Below are positions 38,920 to 47,407 of a stretch of DNA of 52,934 nucleotides, piece after piece (within the stretch, counting starts at the first letter, position 1; each line of letters opens with the position of its first letter). The stretch lies in NCBI GenBank assembly GCA_026395895.1, contig JAPLXV010000022.1, forward strand, positions 1-52,934, given 5' to 3'. The DNA is from Candidatus Nomurabacteria bacterium (lineage in GTDB: Bacteria > Patescibacteriota > Minisyncoccia > Phycocordibacterales > UBA9973). The notes below the pieces were generated by a model, which ran no database searches, was not told the DNA's origin, and saw only the letters and a program-made list of their open reading frames with translations. The position numbers and the translations under genes are program-made.

Positions 38920-40382
38920 GAACGACCAAAAGATTTTAATTTAGAAAGTAGGCTATTTTTTTCTAGATAGGATCTTATATCTTTTTTGGCGTGATTTGTT
39001 TTGGCATATTCAAGCCACTTAGAAGAAGGATGAGCATCTTTCTTAATTATTATCTCTACGATATCTCCATTTTTTAATGTTGAAAGAATTGGGGCTATTT
39101 TACCGTTTACTTTTGCTCCAGCAGTATGGCTACCAATATCTGTATGTATAGAATAAGCAAAGTCTATTGGGCTAGAATCTTCTGGTAAATCTATGACATC
39201 TCCTTTGGGAGTAAAAATAAAAATACGGTCATTAAAAAAGTCAGTTTTTAAATGTTCTAAATATTTTTGGGGTTCGCTTAATTCATAATTAAAATCTTTT
39301 AATTCTTGGATCCATTTGAAATTAGATTTTTCATCAGAGCCTATTTTTTGTTTTTTCTCTTTATAAGCAAAATGAGCAGCGATACCATAAGCTGCCTCTT
39401 CGTGCATTTTTTTTGTTCTTACTTGAATTTCGGCTACTCCACCTGAACCAGTAAAAATAGTAGTATGGATAGAACGATAACCATTAGGTTTAGGAACAGC
39501 AATATAATCTTTTATTCTACCAGGTAAAGGTTTCCAAATAGAATGAATTATTCCTAAAACTCTATAACAATCTTCTATATTTTCTACCACAATACGAAGT
39601 GCAATTATGTCATGCACTTTCTCTATATCCATTTCACGTTTTAAAAGTTTTTTCCACAGACTATACTTGTGTTTCATTCTGTAATCTATTTCAATCACTT
39701 TGACATTATTCTTTTTTAATTCTTTTTCAAGTTCTCTATGTATTTCTTCTAGATTTTTTTCATATAAATCTTTTTCTTCCTTAATTATTTCTTCTGTCTG
39801 TTTATATTCTTTAGGATAAGCAAAAGGAAAAGCAGCATCTTCTATTTCACCTTTAAGTTTTCCCATTCCTAAACGATTAGCCAGAGGAGCATAAACCTCT
39901 ATTGATTCCGTAGCTATTCTTTTTTGTTTTTCTTCCGGTAAAAACTGAAGGGTATGTAAATTATGTAATCTATCAGCAAATTTTATAATGACTACACGCA
40001 AATCATTAGTTATGGCTACGAAAAATTTTCTCAAGCTTTCTACGTGTCGTTCATGTCCATGATATTTTAATTTTCCTAATTTAGTCACACCATTTACCAA
40101 AAAAACAATCTTTTCTCCAAATTCTTTTTTCATTTCTTCTTCTGTAATTTTGGTATCTTCAAGTACATCGTGCAAAAGCCCAGCCACAATTGTTTGAATA
40201 TCCATTCCTAACCTAGCTAAAGTTTTTGCAGTTTCAAAAACGTGAGTGAAGTATAGTTCTCCACTTAATCTTTTTTGTCCTTGATGGGCATGTTCGGCAA
40301 AATCATAAGCCTTTTTTATAAGCTCTTCATCTTTTTTGTTTAAGCCTTCTATTAGATCTGTTATTTCTTTCACATTTGCCAT
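38916..40382 (-). CDS. RelA/SpoT-type (p)ppGpp synthetase-hydrolase, truncated C-terminus
   Basis: The N-terminal HD hydrolase has His47 and His71-Asp72 (G-L-L-H-D-V-L-E-D-T). The synthetase domain follows with the R-x-K-x-x-S pattern as Y-R-M-K-H-K-Y-S-L-W-K-K, then K-D-Y-I-A-V-P-K-P-N-G-Y-R-S-I-H-T. A TGS domain (I-F-I-F-T-P-K-G-D-V-I-D-L-P) ends the protein. At 488 residues the ZFD/ACT regulatory part of long RSH proteins (~700+) is missing. The TGCTATAAT box 6 nt upstream supports the start. Confidence 0.93.
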   Translation of the reverse strand: MANVKEITDLIEGLNKKDEELIKKAYDFAEHAHQGQKRLSGELYFTHVFETAKTLARLGMDIQTIVAGLLHDVLEDTKITEEEMKKEFGEKIVFLVNGVTKLGKLKYHGHERHVESLRKFFVAITNDLRVVIIKFADRLHNLHTLQFLPEEKQKRIATESIEVYAPLANRLGMGKLKGEIEDAAFPFAYPKEYKQTEEIIKEEKDLYEKNLEEIHRELEKELKKNNVKVIEIDYRMKHKYSLWKKLLKREMDIEKVHDIIALRIVVENIEDCYRVLGIIHSIWKPLPGRIKDYIAVPKPNGYRSIHTTIFTGSGGVAEIQVRTKKMHEEAAYGIAAHFAYKEKKQKIGSDEKSNFKWIQELKDFNYELSEPQKYLEHLKTDFFNDRIFIFTPKGDVIDLPEDSSPIDFAYSIHTDIGSHTAGAKVNGKIAPILSTLKNGDIVEIIIKKDAHPSSKWLEYAKTNHAKKDIRSYLEKNSLLSKLKSFGRS

Positions 40383-40388
40383 AAAACT

Positions 40389-40397
40389 ATTATAGCA
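40389..40397 (-). promoter_or_regulatory. Extended -10, leaderless promoter of the RSH gene
   Basis: Read on the minus strand, TGCTATAAT (hexamer 40389-40394) is followed by AGTTTT and the ATG. Confidence 0.6.
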
Positions 40398-40408
40398 CTA
40401 TCAAAGAA

Positions 40409-42673
40409 TTATTTTATTTTGTTTAATTTATCGGGTCGATAATTTGGACACTTATTATTACTGCATCTTTCTCCTATGGTTTTTGTTCCTTCCATCATTA
40501 AAGAACCACATTTCTCGCATATTTTACCGGTAGGTTTAGCTTTGATGGCGAATTTGCAATCTGGATAATTTGAACAGGAATAAAAAATTCCAAATCGTCC
40601 ACGTCGTTCACTAATATCGCCTTTTTTACAAAGAGGACAAATAACTCCAGTCCTTTTTTTAGCTTCTTGAGCTTCGTCTTTTTTTATAAATTTACATTTT
40701 GGATAACGAGAGCAGGAAATAAAAGTTCCAGAACCGTCGCGTCTTTGGCGTACAATAAGTTTTCCTCCATATACTTTCTTCTTTTTTTCGCCTGCCTGCG
40801 CAGGCAGGCCACATTCTGGACACATTTCTCCAGTTTCTTTTGGACCTTCTAATTCTACGCCGTCCAATTTTAAAGCCCCATCGCAATCTGGATATCTGGA
40901 ACAAGAATAAAATTTACCTCCGCGAGAAAGTTTTATAATCATCTTACCTCCGCACTTTGGACACTTTATATTTTCTGGTGCATCGCCTAAATTGGTCGCT
41001 TTTTCTAATTTTTCTTTTGATTTCACATCTTTGGAAAATGGTCCATAGAAATCTTTTAAAGTTTTCTGATATTCACGTTCACCTCGAGAAATTTCATCTA
41101 GTTCGTCTTCCATTTCTGCGGTAAATGTATCAGAAATATAATTAGCAAAATGTTTTTCCAAAAAATCAGATACCACTTCACCAACATCAGTCGGGAAAAG
41201 AGTTTTGCCTTCTTTCTTAACGTATTCTCGATCTTCTAGAGTTTTCATAATAGAGGCATAAGTAGATGGTCTACCGATATCTCTAGCTTCAAGTTCTTTA
41301 ATCAAACCTGCTTCACTATATCTATTTGGCGGTTCGGTAAATTTTTCTTCTTTAATAAGATTTAGTAATTTTAATTTTTCTCCGACTTTTACTTCTGGTA
41401 ATTCTATATCTTCACCTACGCTATCTTTATATACTTTTAACCATCCAGAGAAAAGAACACGAGAACCAGTAGCAGAAAAATCAGGGAATTTAAATTCTGC
41501 GGAAGACCGGCTTCCGCGTACTGGCGGAAGCCGGTCTTCCGCAAGGACATTTGCGCTTATTTTTGTCTTTAATAATCTTGCATCTGTCATTTGGGATGAA
41601 ACAACCCGTTCCCAAATTAATTTGTAAAGTTTTTGTTGTTCATCGGTACCAGCTCCTAAATTTTCTATGTGAGTTGGACGAATAGCTTCATGCGCTTCTT
41701 GAGCATTTTTTGATTTAGCTTTATAAATTCTTGGTTGAGCATATTCTTTTCCGTATTTTTTTTCAATTAAAGAAACAATTTGCGTTTGAGCAGCTGCAGA
41801 TAAATTAGTACTGTCTGTTCGCATATAGGTAATATGTCCAGCTTCGTAAAGTTTTTGCGCTATTTGCATTGTTCTGGAAGGGGAATAACCAAGTCGTGAA
41901 CTGGCGGTTTGTTGTAAAGTAGAAGTAGTGAAAGGTGCGCGAGGAACTCGTTTTTGTTCTGATTCTTTTACATCTTTAACTAACCAATTTCCTTTTTTAC
42001 CTTCTTCAAGTATTTTTTCAACTAGTTTTTCGTCTCTTGGTTCCTCTGAACAATAAAGAGTTAATTTTCCCTTTTTAATTGTTTCAAAAAGACCCAATAG
42101 TTTCCAATATTTTTCCGGTACGAAAGCACGAATTTCTCTTTCCCGTTCCATTATAATACGAAGCGCAGGGGATTGAACTCGTCCAGCCGAAAGCCCATAA
42201 CGAACCTTTTTCCAAATGAGCCCAGAAAGATCATAACCAACTAGTCTATCAAGAACTCGTCTTGCTTCTTGAGCCCTTACAAGTTTCATGTCAATTTCTT
42301 CTGGATTTTTTAATGCTTCTTTTACTGCTTCTTCGGTTATTTCATAAAATCTAACTCTTTTGACTGGAGCTTTTGTTTTTTTTATTAATTCTTCAATATG
42401 CCAAGCAATCGCTTCTCCTTCGCGATCAGGGTCTGTAGCTAATATTATTTCGTCGGCTTTCTGGGCAAGATTTTGTAATTCATGTACAACTTTTTCTTTA
42501 CCTTTTGAAATTTCATATTTTGGTATAAATCCGCCTTCTATATCTATGGCTTCTTTATTTGATTTTGGCAAGTCGCGAATATGTCCAATAGAAGCACGCA
42601 CTGTGTATGCGCCTTCTAAATATTTTTCAATAGTCTTTGCTTTTGATGGTGATTCAACAATTAATAATTTCAT
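40409..42673 (-). CDS. topA: DNA topoisomerase I
   Basis: This type IA topoisomerase relaxes negative supercoils. It has Glu7 in I-V-E-S-P-S-K-A, the D-P-D-R-E-G-E acidic triad at 81-87, and the catalytic Tyr283 in I-T-Y-M-R-T-D-S. Three to four C-terminal zinc ribbons follow (C-P-K-C, C-P-E-C, C-P-L-C, C-E-K-C). I set the start at ATG 42673, which begins M-K-L-L-I-V-E-S-P-S; the longer frame uses a TTG. Two palindromes interrupt it: 41,498-41,543 in the gate region, and 40,790-40,809 directly after a zinc-ribbon Cys pair (C-P-E-C-G-L-P-A-Q-A-G-E). Confidence 0.96.
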   Translation of the reverse strand: MKLLIVESPSKAKTIEKYLEGAYTVRASIGHIRDLPKSNKEAIDIEGGFIPKYEISKGKEKVVHELQNLAQKADEIILATDPDREGEAIAWHIEELIKKTKAPVKRVRFYEITEEAVKEALKNPEEIDMKLVRAQEARRVLDRLVGYDLSGLIWKKVRYGLSAGRVQSPALRIIMEREREIRAFVPEKYWKLLGLFETIKKGKLTLYCSEEPRDEKLVEKILEEGKKGNWLVKDVKESEQKRVPRAPFTTSTLQQTASSRLGYSPSRTMQIAQKLYEAGHITYMRTDSTNLSAAAQTQIVSLIEKKYGKEYAQPRIYKAKSKNAQEAHEAIRPTHIENLGAGTDEQQKLYKLIWERVVSSQMTDARLLKTKISANVLAEDRLPPVRGSRSSAEFKFPDFSATGSRVLFSGWLKVYKDSVGEDIELPEVKVGEKLKLLNLIKEEKFTEPPNRYSEAGLIKELEARDIGRPSTYASIMKTLEDREYVKKEGKTLFPTDVGEVVSDFLEKHFANYISDTFTAEMEDELDEISRGEREYQKTLKDFYGPFSKDVKSKEKLEKATNLGDAPENIKCPKCGGKMIIKLSRGGKFYSCSRYPDCDGALKLDGVELEGPKETGEMCPECGLPAQAGEKKKKVYGGKLIVRQRRDGSGTFISCSRYPKCKFIKKDEAQEAKKRTGVICPLCKKGDISERRGRFGIFYSCSNYPDCKFAIKAKPTGKICEKCGSLMMEGTKTIGERCSNNKCPNYRPDKLNKIK
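40790..40809. repeat. Perfect 20-nt palindrome in topA
   Basis: GCCTGCCTGCGCAGGCAGGC is fully self-complementary with no loop. It encodes L-P-A-Q-A-G in a zinc-ribbon linker. Confidence 0.8.
41498..41543. repeat. In-frame palindromic element in topA
   Basis: The perfect 20-bp arms 41498-41517 and 41524-41543 have a 6-nt centre. The arm TGCGGAAGACCGGCTTCCGC is the reverse-complement form of the atpG copy-2 arm. The peptide is A-E-D-R-L-P-P-V-R-G-S-R-S-S-A-E, resembling that of atpG. Confidence 0.9.
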
Positions 42674-42712
42674 TAAATACAAGTATTACACGAAAAGTAA
42701 TTTTTTTGCAAA

Positions 42713-43576
42713 TCAAGCTAATCTAATTTCTCCTAATTCTTCTTTAATTAATTCTTTTATTTCCATTATAGAAAGAACTGCATTTGCGTTTGGAATCGGC
42801 ATTTTCATGGCGCGAATCAAATCATCACGGGGCATTGGTTCGCGAAGTAGGGCCACTACTTTTTTTTCTTCAGGCGACAAGTCTAAAAATAATTTAGCTT
42901 GTTTTTCTTCGTCTTTTGGTTTTTCAAATCCCAAGGCCTCTAACACATCTTCTGCGCAAGTGACGGGTGTGGCACCTTGCTTGATTAATTTATTTGTTCC
43001 TTTTGAGTTTGAAGAAAAAATTGACCCAGGTACCACTAACAAATCTCTATTATATTCTGTGGTCAAACGTGCGGTAATAAGAGTACCAGATTTTTCTTCG
43101 GCTTCTATAATTAGTACTGCTTTTGAAATGCCGGCCATCAGGCGATTTCGCATCGGAAAACTCCACTGAGTAGCTTTGAAGTCAGGCTCAAATTCGGAGA
43201 TTAAACATCCTCCACTTTCCACTACTTCTCTGATTAATCTCACATTTGTTTTTGGGTAGATTGCTTCATCGGAAAGTCCTGAACCAGGAAATACCACAGT
43301 AATAAGTCCGGTTTGCATTGCTTTTTTGTGAGCGATAGTATCTATGCCCATAGCAAAACCAGAAACTATTACAATGGGATATCCTTTTAATCCGGCAATT
43401 ATTTTTTCGCAAGTTTCTTTTCCATACGAGGTGAATTTACGAGAGCCTACTACACATAAATAAATTAGGTTTTTTTCTTTAGGCAATTCTCCAATAATCC
43501 AAAGATCCTCGGGTGGCTGAGGAATCTCTAAAAGGGCAGGAGGGAATTCTTTTTTGGGCAATTTTTTGATTTCCAT
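42713..43576 (-). CDS. dprA: DNA-processing protein DprA
   Basis: DprA protects incoming single-stranded DNA and loads RecA during transformation. The Rossmann domain shows V-V-G-S-R-K-F-T-S-Y-G, V-S-G-F-A-M-G-I-D-T-I-A-H, F-P-G-S-G-L and E-A-x-x-K-S-G-T-L-I-T-A-R. A short winged-helix C-terminal domain follows. It suggests competence for DNA uptake, a plausible route for the inserted genes seen here. A TATACT box lies 7 nt before the ATG and overlaps the serS promoter. Confidence 0.94.
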   Translation of the reverse strand: MEIKKLPKKEFPPALLEIPQPPEDLWIIGELPKEKNLIYLCVVGSRKFTSYGKETCEKIIAGLKGYPIVIVSGFAMGIDTIAHKKAMQTGLITVVFPGSGLSDEAIYPKTNVRLIREVVESGGCLISEFEPDFKATQWSFPMRNRLMAGISKAVLIIEAEEKSGTLITARLTTEYNRDLLVVPGSIFSSNSKGTNKLIKQGATPVTCAEDVLEALGFEKPKDEEKQAKLFLDLSPEEKKVVALLREPMPRDDLIRAMKMPIPNANAVLSIMEIKELIKEELGEIRLA

Positions 43577-43583
43577 AGCTAAT

Positions 43584-43593
43584 AGTATATAAT
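43584..43593. promoter_or_regulatory. Overlapping divergent leaderless promoters of dprA and serS
   Basis: Only 23 bp separate the start codons. The minus-strand TATACT is 43584-43589 (7 nt before dprA). The plus-strand TATAAT is 43588-43593 (6 nt before serS). The hexamers share two base pairs, so only one polymerase can bind at a time. Confidence 0.7.
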
Positions 43594-43599
43594 ATAAAT

Positions 43600-44865
43600 A
43601 TGTTAGACATCAAATTTATTCGTGAAAACAAAGAAATAGTGCAAGCAGGGGCTAAGAAAAAATTGATAGAAATCGATATTGCAAAATTGATAGAACTTGA
43701 CGACGAACGCTTGAAAGAACTTAAAGAAGTGGAAGATCTTCGAAGCGAGGTAAATAAAGTCTCGAATAGTATTGTTGCCGAAAAAGATCCTAACAAAAGA
43801 AATCAAGCAATAGAAGAGATGCGCGCAGTGAAAGAAGATATCAAAGCAAAAGAAGAAAAATTGAAAACAATAATGGATGAGTGGCAAAAGATGATGTTGC
43901 AAGTGCCAAACGTTCCGGATATGACTGTGCCAAAAGGAAAAGGAGAAGAAGATAATAAAGAAATATTAACTTGGGGAGAAAAGCCTAAGTTTGATTTTAT
44001 ACCCAAAGATCATGTTGAATTGATGATAAAACTTAATATGGTTGATTTTGAAAGAGGGGTAAAAGTTCATGGTTTTAGAGGATATTTTTTACAAAATGAT
44101 GGAGCAGAACTTTCTTGGGCAGTTTGGAATTATGCGCGTGAGTTTTTTAGTAAAAAAAATTTCAAAACTTTTATCGCTCCATCAATTGTACGAAAACAAA
44201 ATTTATTCGGTACCGGACATTTACCGGGAGGAGCAGAAGATATTTATCAAACTCAAGACGGAGATTATTTAGCTGGTACTGCCGAAGTGCCTATGATGGG
44301 TTACCATAGTAACGAAATTATTCCGAAAGAAGAATTGCCGAAACGTTATTTGGCCTTTTCTCCATGTTATAGGAGAGAAGCAGGTGCGCATGGAAAAGAT
44401 GTTAAAGGATTAATTAGAGTGCAAGAATTCTTTAAACTTGAACAATTAATACTTTGTGAAGCTAATCATGAAGAATCAGTTAAATTTCATGAAGAAATAA
44501 ATAGAAATTACGAAGAATTTCTTGAATCGCTTGGTATTCCTTATCGTCGTTTGGAAATCTGTACTGGCGACTTAAAAGCTGCGCATGTAAAGAGTTATGA
44601 CACAGAAGCTTGGATTCCATCACAAAATCAATACCGAGAGCTTTCTAGTGCATCATATTATCACGATTTTCAAACAAGACGTTTTGGTATTCGCTATAAG
44701 GACAAAGAAGGTAAATTACGTTTTGCACACTCCCTGAATTCTACCGCAGCAGCTACACCAAGAATATTAGTGGCTATAGTAGAAAACTATCAACAAGCAG
44801 ATGGTTCAGTAAAAATCCCTGAAGTATTAAAGAAATATATGGGTGGGAAAGATTTGATAAAATAA
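43600..44865 (+). CDS. serS: Seryl-tRNA synthetase
   Basis: This class II synthetase has the N-terminal tRNA-binding coiled coil (M-L-D-I-K-F-I-R-E-N-K-E, then about 30-100). The catalytic core contains T-A-E-V-P-M-M, motif 2 Y-R-R-E-A-G-A-H-G-K-D-V-K-G and motif 3 H-S-L-N-S-T-A-A-A-T-P-R. At 421 residues the length is normal. The ftsQ-like gene starts 6 nt after the stop. Confidence 0.96.
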   Translation: MLDIKFIRENKEIVQAGAKKKLIEIDIAKLIELDDERLKELKEVEDLRSEVNKVSNSIVAEKDPNKRNQAIEEMRAVKEDIKAKEEKLKTIMDEWQKMMLQVPNVPDMTVPKGKGEEDNKEILTWGEKPKFDFIPKDHVELMIKLNMVDFERGVKVHGFRGYFLQNDGAELSWAVWNYAREFFSKKNFKTFIAPSIVRKQNLFGTGHLPGGAEDIYQTQDGDYLAGTAEVPMMGYHSNEIIPKEELPKRYLAFSPCYRREAGAHGKDVKGLIRVQEFFKLEQLILCEANHEESVKFHEEINRNYEEFLESLGIPYRRLEICTGDLKAAHVKSYDTEAWIPSQNQYRELSSASYYHDFQTRRFGIRYKDKEGKLRFAHSLNSTAAATPRILVAIVENYQQADGSVKIPEVLKKYMGGKDLIK

Positions 44866-44871
44866 TATGAT

Positions 44872-45714
44872 ATGAAAAATCGAAGTGTTTTAAATTCTCC
44901 GCGTCTTTTGGAACTAAAAAAGAAAAAACACAAAATCTTAAGAAGAAAGATATTTTTTTTAATTTGTTTTTTTATTTTAATCTTGGTTGGTTTATCTTTT
45001 CTTTCCAAATGGGAATATATCAATATAAATAATATTCAGATTACCGGCAACAAAGTGATAGAGACGAAAATGATTGAAAGTGTTATCAAAGAAAAAATCA
45101 CTGGCAATTATCTTTGGTTTTTTCCAAAAACAAATTTTTTACTTTATCCCAGAGGGGAGATAAAAAGAGAATTGGCTGATAAATTTAAAAGACTGAAAGA
45201 TATTTCTTTGAACGTTCAAAACTTTAAAACTTTAAATATTTCTTTAACAGAAAGAACAGCTCTATATACATATTGTGGTCTTGCTCCGGCAGAATTAGAT
45301 GCAAGTAATCAAAAATGCTATTTTATGGATGATGGTGGTTATATTTTTGATGAGGCTCCATATTTTTCTGGAGAAGTATATTTGAAATTTTATGGCAAAT
45401 CTGATTCCTATTTCTTTCAGCCAAATTTTTCTAAATTAATCTCATTTAAAGAAACATTACAAAAAATTGGTGTGAAGCCAGTTGTATTTTTTGTGGAGGA
45501 CAATGGAGATATGAAAGTATTTTTATCTTCCACCACCTCTCAATTAGGTCCATTTATTAACTTAAAAGCGGATGCTGATTTCAATCAGATAGTAGAAAAT
45601 TTACAATCTGTATTAACTACAGAACCTTTAAAAACAGAATTTAAGACAAAATATTCTTCGCTTCTTTATATTGACCTCCGCTTCGGGAATAAGGTATATT
45701 ATAAATTTAGATAG
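44872..45714 (+). CDS. FtsQ/DivIB-like cell-division protein
   Basis: A basic cytoplasmic N-terminus (K-K-K-K-H-K-I-L-R-R-K) is followed by one membrane helix (about 27-44). A POTRA domain starts I-N-N-I-Q-I-T-G-N-K-V-I-E, then a beta-rich region with L-T-E-R-T-A-L-Y. This layout is that of FtsQ/DivIB, a divisome scaffold. Sequence identity to well-known FtsQ is low, so no symbol is assigned. It is cotranscribed with serS. A large nested palindrome follows the stop. Confidence 0.78.
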   Translation: MKNRSVLNSPRLLELKKKKHKILRRKIFFLICFFILILVGLSFLSKWEYININNIQITGNKVIETKMIESVIKEKITGNYLWFFPKTNFLLYPRGEIKRELADKFKRLKDISLNVQNFKTLNISLTERTALYTYCGLAPAELDASNQKCYFMDDGGYIFDEAPYFSGEVYLKFYGKSDSYFFQPNFSKLISFKETLQKIGVKPVVFFVEDNGDMKVFLSSTTSQLGPFINLKADADFNQIVENLQSVLTTEPLKTEFKTKYSSLLYIDLRFGNKVYYKFR

Positions 45715-45718
45715 AGAT

Positions 45719-45865
45719 AACCCCCTAAATCCCCCTTGTCAGGGGGACTCTACCTCACCCCAATCTGCTTGTTAGCAGATTTTCCCCTCTCCAGAATTAA
45801 AAATTTTGGAGAGGGGTTAGGGGTGAGGTGTTCCTCCCCTGACAAGGGGAGGCTAGGGAGGGGTT
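45719..45865. repeat. Large nested palindrome between the ftsQ-like gene and dus
   Basis: The outer arms about 45719-45744 and 45836-45865 pair imperfectly (13 bp perfect around CCCTTGTCAGGGG). The middle stem is CCTCACCCC (45753-45761) / GGGGTGAGG (45820-45828). Inside are two hairpins: AATCTGC-ttgtta-GCAGATT (45762-45781) and CCCCTCTCC/GGAGAGGGG (45784-45792 with 45808-45816). It occupies nearly the whole 163-bp gap. Confidence 0.85.
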
Positions 45866-45877
45866 GTATTAAAAATT

Positions 45878-46957
45878 ATGCAAAATTTCTGGAAAAAATT
45901 AAAGAAACCATTTTTCTGTTTAGCGCCGATGTCGGACGTTACTGATATTGCTTTTCGTCGCATCTTAGCGAAATACAGCAAAAATAGAGAGAACAAAGAC
46001 AGGGTTGTTTTTTGGACAGAATTTGTGGCCACTGATGGTTTATGTAATAAACTGGCCAAGAAAAAACTTTCCCATATATTAAAATACTCCGAAGCCGAAA
46101 GGCCAATCGTGGCTCAAGTTTTTGGCGCCAATCCTGAAAACATGAAAAAGGCTTGTAGTTATATTGCCAGTCTAGGTTTTGATGGCATAGATATAAATAT
46201 GGGTTGTCCTGATAAATCAGTGGTTGCTCAAGGAGCTGGGTCAGCACTGATAAAAACTCCGCAACTTGCCAGAAAAATTATACAAGCGGCTCATGTGGGA
46301 ATAAAATCAGCAGGAACGCATATTCCAGTGTCAGTTAAAACAAGAGTTGGTTTTTCTAAAGAAGAAATAGATACTTGGATACCAGAATTATTAAAAGAAG
46401 ATATTTCCGCTTTGACGATTCATTTGCGTACTGCTAAAGAATTGTCGCTCGTTCCAGCAAATTGGAATTATATTAAAAAAATAAAAGAACTTATAAAAAA
46501 AAGTGGAAAAGATATATTGCTCATTGGTAATGGTGATGTCGCAGATATTGATGACGCTAGGAAGAAGTATAAAGATTTCGGTTGTGATGGAATAATGATA
46601 GGTAGGGGAGTTTTTGGGAATCCATTTTTCTTTGCATTTCAAAAGCCAGGCTTTAGGAATTTAGAAAAGCCTGGCTTTGGAAAACAAAAAAATTTAGACC
46701 CCTCCTCAATCCTCCCCTTCGCAGGGGAGGAAGTAAAAGAAAAGTTAGAAATTCTCATAGAACACACCCAACTTTTTGATAAAGAACTTGCAAAACCTAA
46801 ACATAAAAGTTTTGCTGTAATGAAAAAACATTTCAAAGCGTATGTAAATGATTTTCCGGGGGCAAAAGAATTACGCGCAAAGTTAATGGGAACAGAAAAT
46901 TCAAAAGAAGTGGAAAAGATAATACGAAGTTTCCTGAAATTGACAAACTCTGATTAG
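45878..46957 (+). CDS. dus: tRNA-dihydrouridine synthase (DusB type)
   Basis: This FMN enzyme reduces uridines in tRNA D-loops. Residues include L-A-P-M-S-D-V-T-D near the start, the catalytic Cys110 in D-I-N-M-G-C-P, and S-V-K-T-R-V-G-F. The FMN-phosphate site is G-N-G-D-V-A-D followed by G-I-M-I-G-R-G-V-F-G-N-P-F-F. After this the protein has an insert of about 30 residues encoded by two palindromes (46,642-46,678 and 46,710-46,731), then the helical domain ending K-K-H-F-K-A-Y-V-N-D-F. The length of 359 exceeds the usual ~320-330 by that insert. Confidence 0.94.
   Translation: MQNFWKKLKKPFFCLAPMSDVTDIAFRRILAKYSKNRENKDRVVFWTEFVATDGLCNKLAKKKLSHILKYSEAERPIVAQVFGANPENMKKACSYIASLGFDGIDINMGCPDKSVVAQGAGSALIKTPQLARKIIQAAHVGIKSAGTHIPVSVKTRVGFSKEEIDTWIPELLKEDISALTIHLRTAKELSLVPANWNYIKKIKELIKKSGKDILLIGNGDVADIDDARKKYKDFGCDGIMIGRGVFGNPFFFAFQKPGFRNLEKPGFGKQKNLDPSSILPFAGEEVKEKLEILIEHTQLFDKELAKPKHKSFAVMKKHFKAYVNDFPGAKELRAKLMGTENSKEVEKIIRSFLKLTNSD
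46642..46678. repeat. In-frame palindrome in dus, copy 1
   Basis: AAAGCCAGGCTTT (46642-46654) and AAAGCCTGGCTTT (46666-46678) are perfect 13-bp arms. They are also nearly direct repeats and read K-P-G-F twice (Q-K-P-G-F-R-N-L-E-K-P-G-F-G). Confidence 0.82.
46710..46731. repeat. In-frame palindrome in dus, copy 2
   Basis: TCCTCCCCT (46710-46718), TTCGC-type loop, AGGGGAGGA (46723-46731). The flanking CCCCTCCT resembles the GC-rich arms of the 45,719 element. Confidence 0.72.
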
Positions 46958-46969
46958 AAGTGTTAGAGT
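46940..46969 (+). promoter_or_regulatory. Promoter of the 107-aa gene
   Basis: TTGACA (46940-46945), 18 bp, then TGTTAGAGT with an extended -10 (hexamer 46964-46969). The leader of about 34 nt carries AAAGGAG 5 nt before the ATG. Confidence 0.6.
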
Positions 46970-47009
46970 GATAAAAACAGCCATTCATTCATAATTTAAA
47001 GGAGTCAAT

Positions 47010-47333
47010 ATGAAAAAGATTATTATATTTACTTTTTCATCAAGAAAAATAATTCTTTCTGGAAAATTATTTGATATTGGGGTAAATTTAGACTCAGTAT
47101 TAATACTTTCAGATAAAGAAAACCTTGGGGATATATTAAGAGAAACTCGACCTAAAATAATTTTGGTCGACGGAGAATTACCCAATGATCTATTTCTTGA
47201 TTGCATCGATATTGCGGAAAAATCAATTTCTGACTTTGATATGGATACAAAACTCTGTGTCTTTGAAAGAGATCGAAAAACTCCAGGAACAATTTTTATC
47301 ACAGGACTTATAGATTTAAAAAATATTGTTTAA
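47010..47333 (+). CDS. Hypothetical protein, 107 aa, receiver-like
   Basis: I do not recognise the family. Alternating hydrophobic strands and helices, with K-I-I-L-V-D-G-E-L-P in the middle, suggest a small Rossmann or receiver-like fold, but no full phosphoacceptor set can be assigned. It has a canonical promoter, a Shine-Dalgarno sequence and its own strong terminator, so it is an independently regulated small gene, like those at 828-1,013 and 16,766-17,218. Confidence 0.65.
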   Translation: MKKIIIFTFSSRKIILSGKLFDIGVNLDSVLILSDKENLGDILRETRPKIILVDGELPNDLFLDCIDIAEKSISDFDMDTKLCVFERDRKTPGTIFITGLIDLKNIV

Positions 47334-47344
47334 ATTTATAAGCC

Positions 47345-47390
47345 AAAATTAAAAAGCCCTAATAAACAGGGCTTTTTTTATTTTAATTTT
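47345..47390 (+). terminator. Strong Rho-independent terminator
   Basis: AAAAAGCCCT (47351-47360), loop AATAAAC, AGGGCTTTTT (47368-47377). Outer AAAATTAAAA/TTTTAATTTT pairing and T-runs extend it. Confidence 0.9.
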
Positions 47391-47394
47391 TCTG

Positions 47395-47400
47395 TATAAT
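47395..47400 (+). promoter_or_regulatory. Leaderless promoter of dnaX
   Basis: TATAAT lies 7 nt before ATG 47408. The in-frame ATG at 47402 is 1 nt after the box and would not be transcribed. Confidence 0.55.
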
Positions 47401-47407
47401 AATGTGT

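Noticed and set aside
42360-43169. 269-codon open frame on the plus strand
   Set aside because: It lies antisense to dprA and the start of topA, has no promoter or ribosome-binding site, and its Ser/Phe/Ile-rich translation is typical of a reverse-strand shadow.
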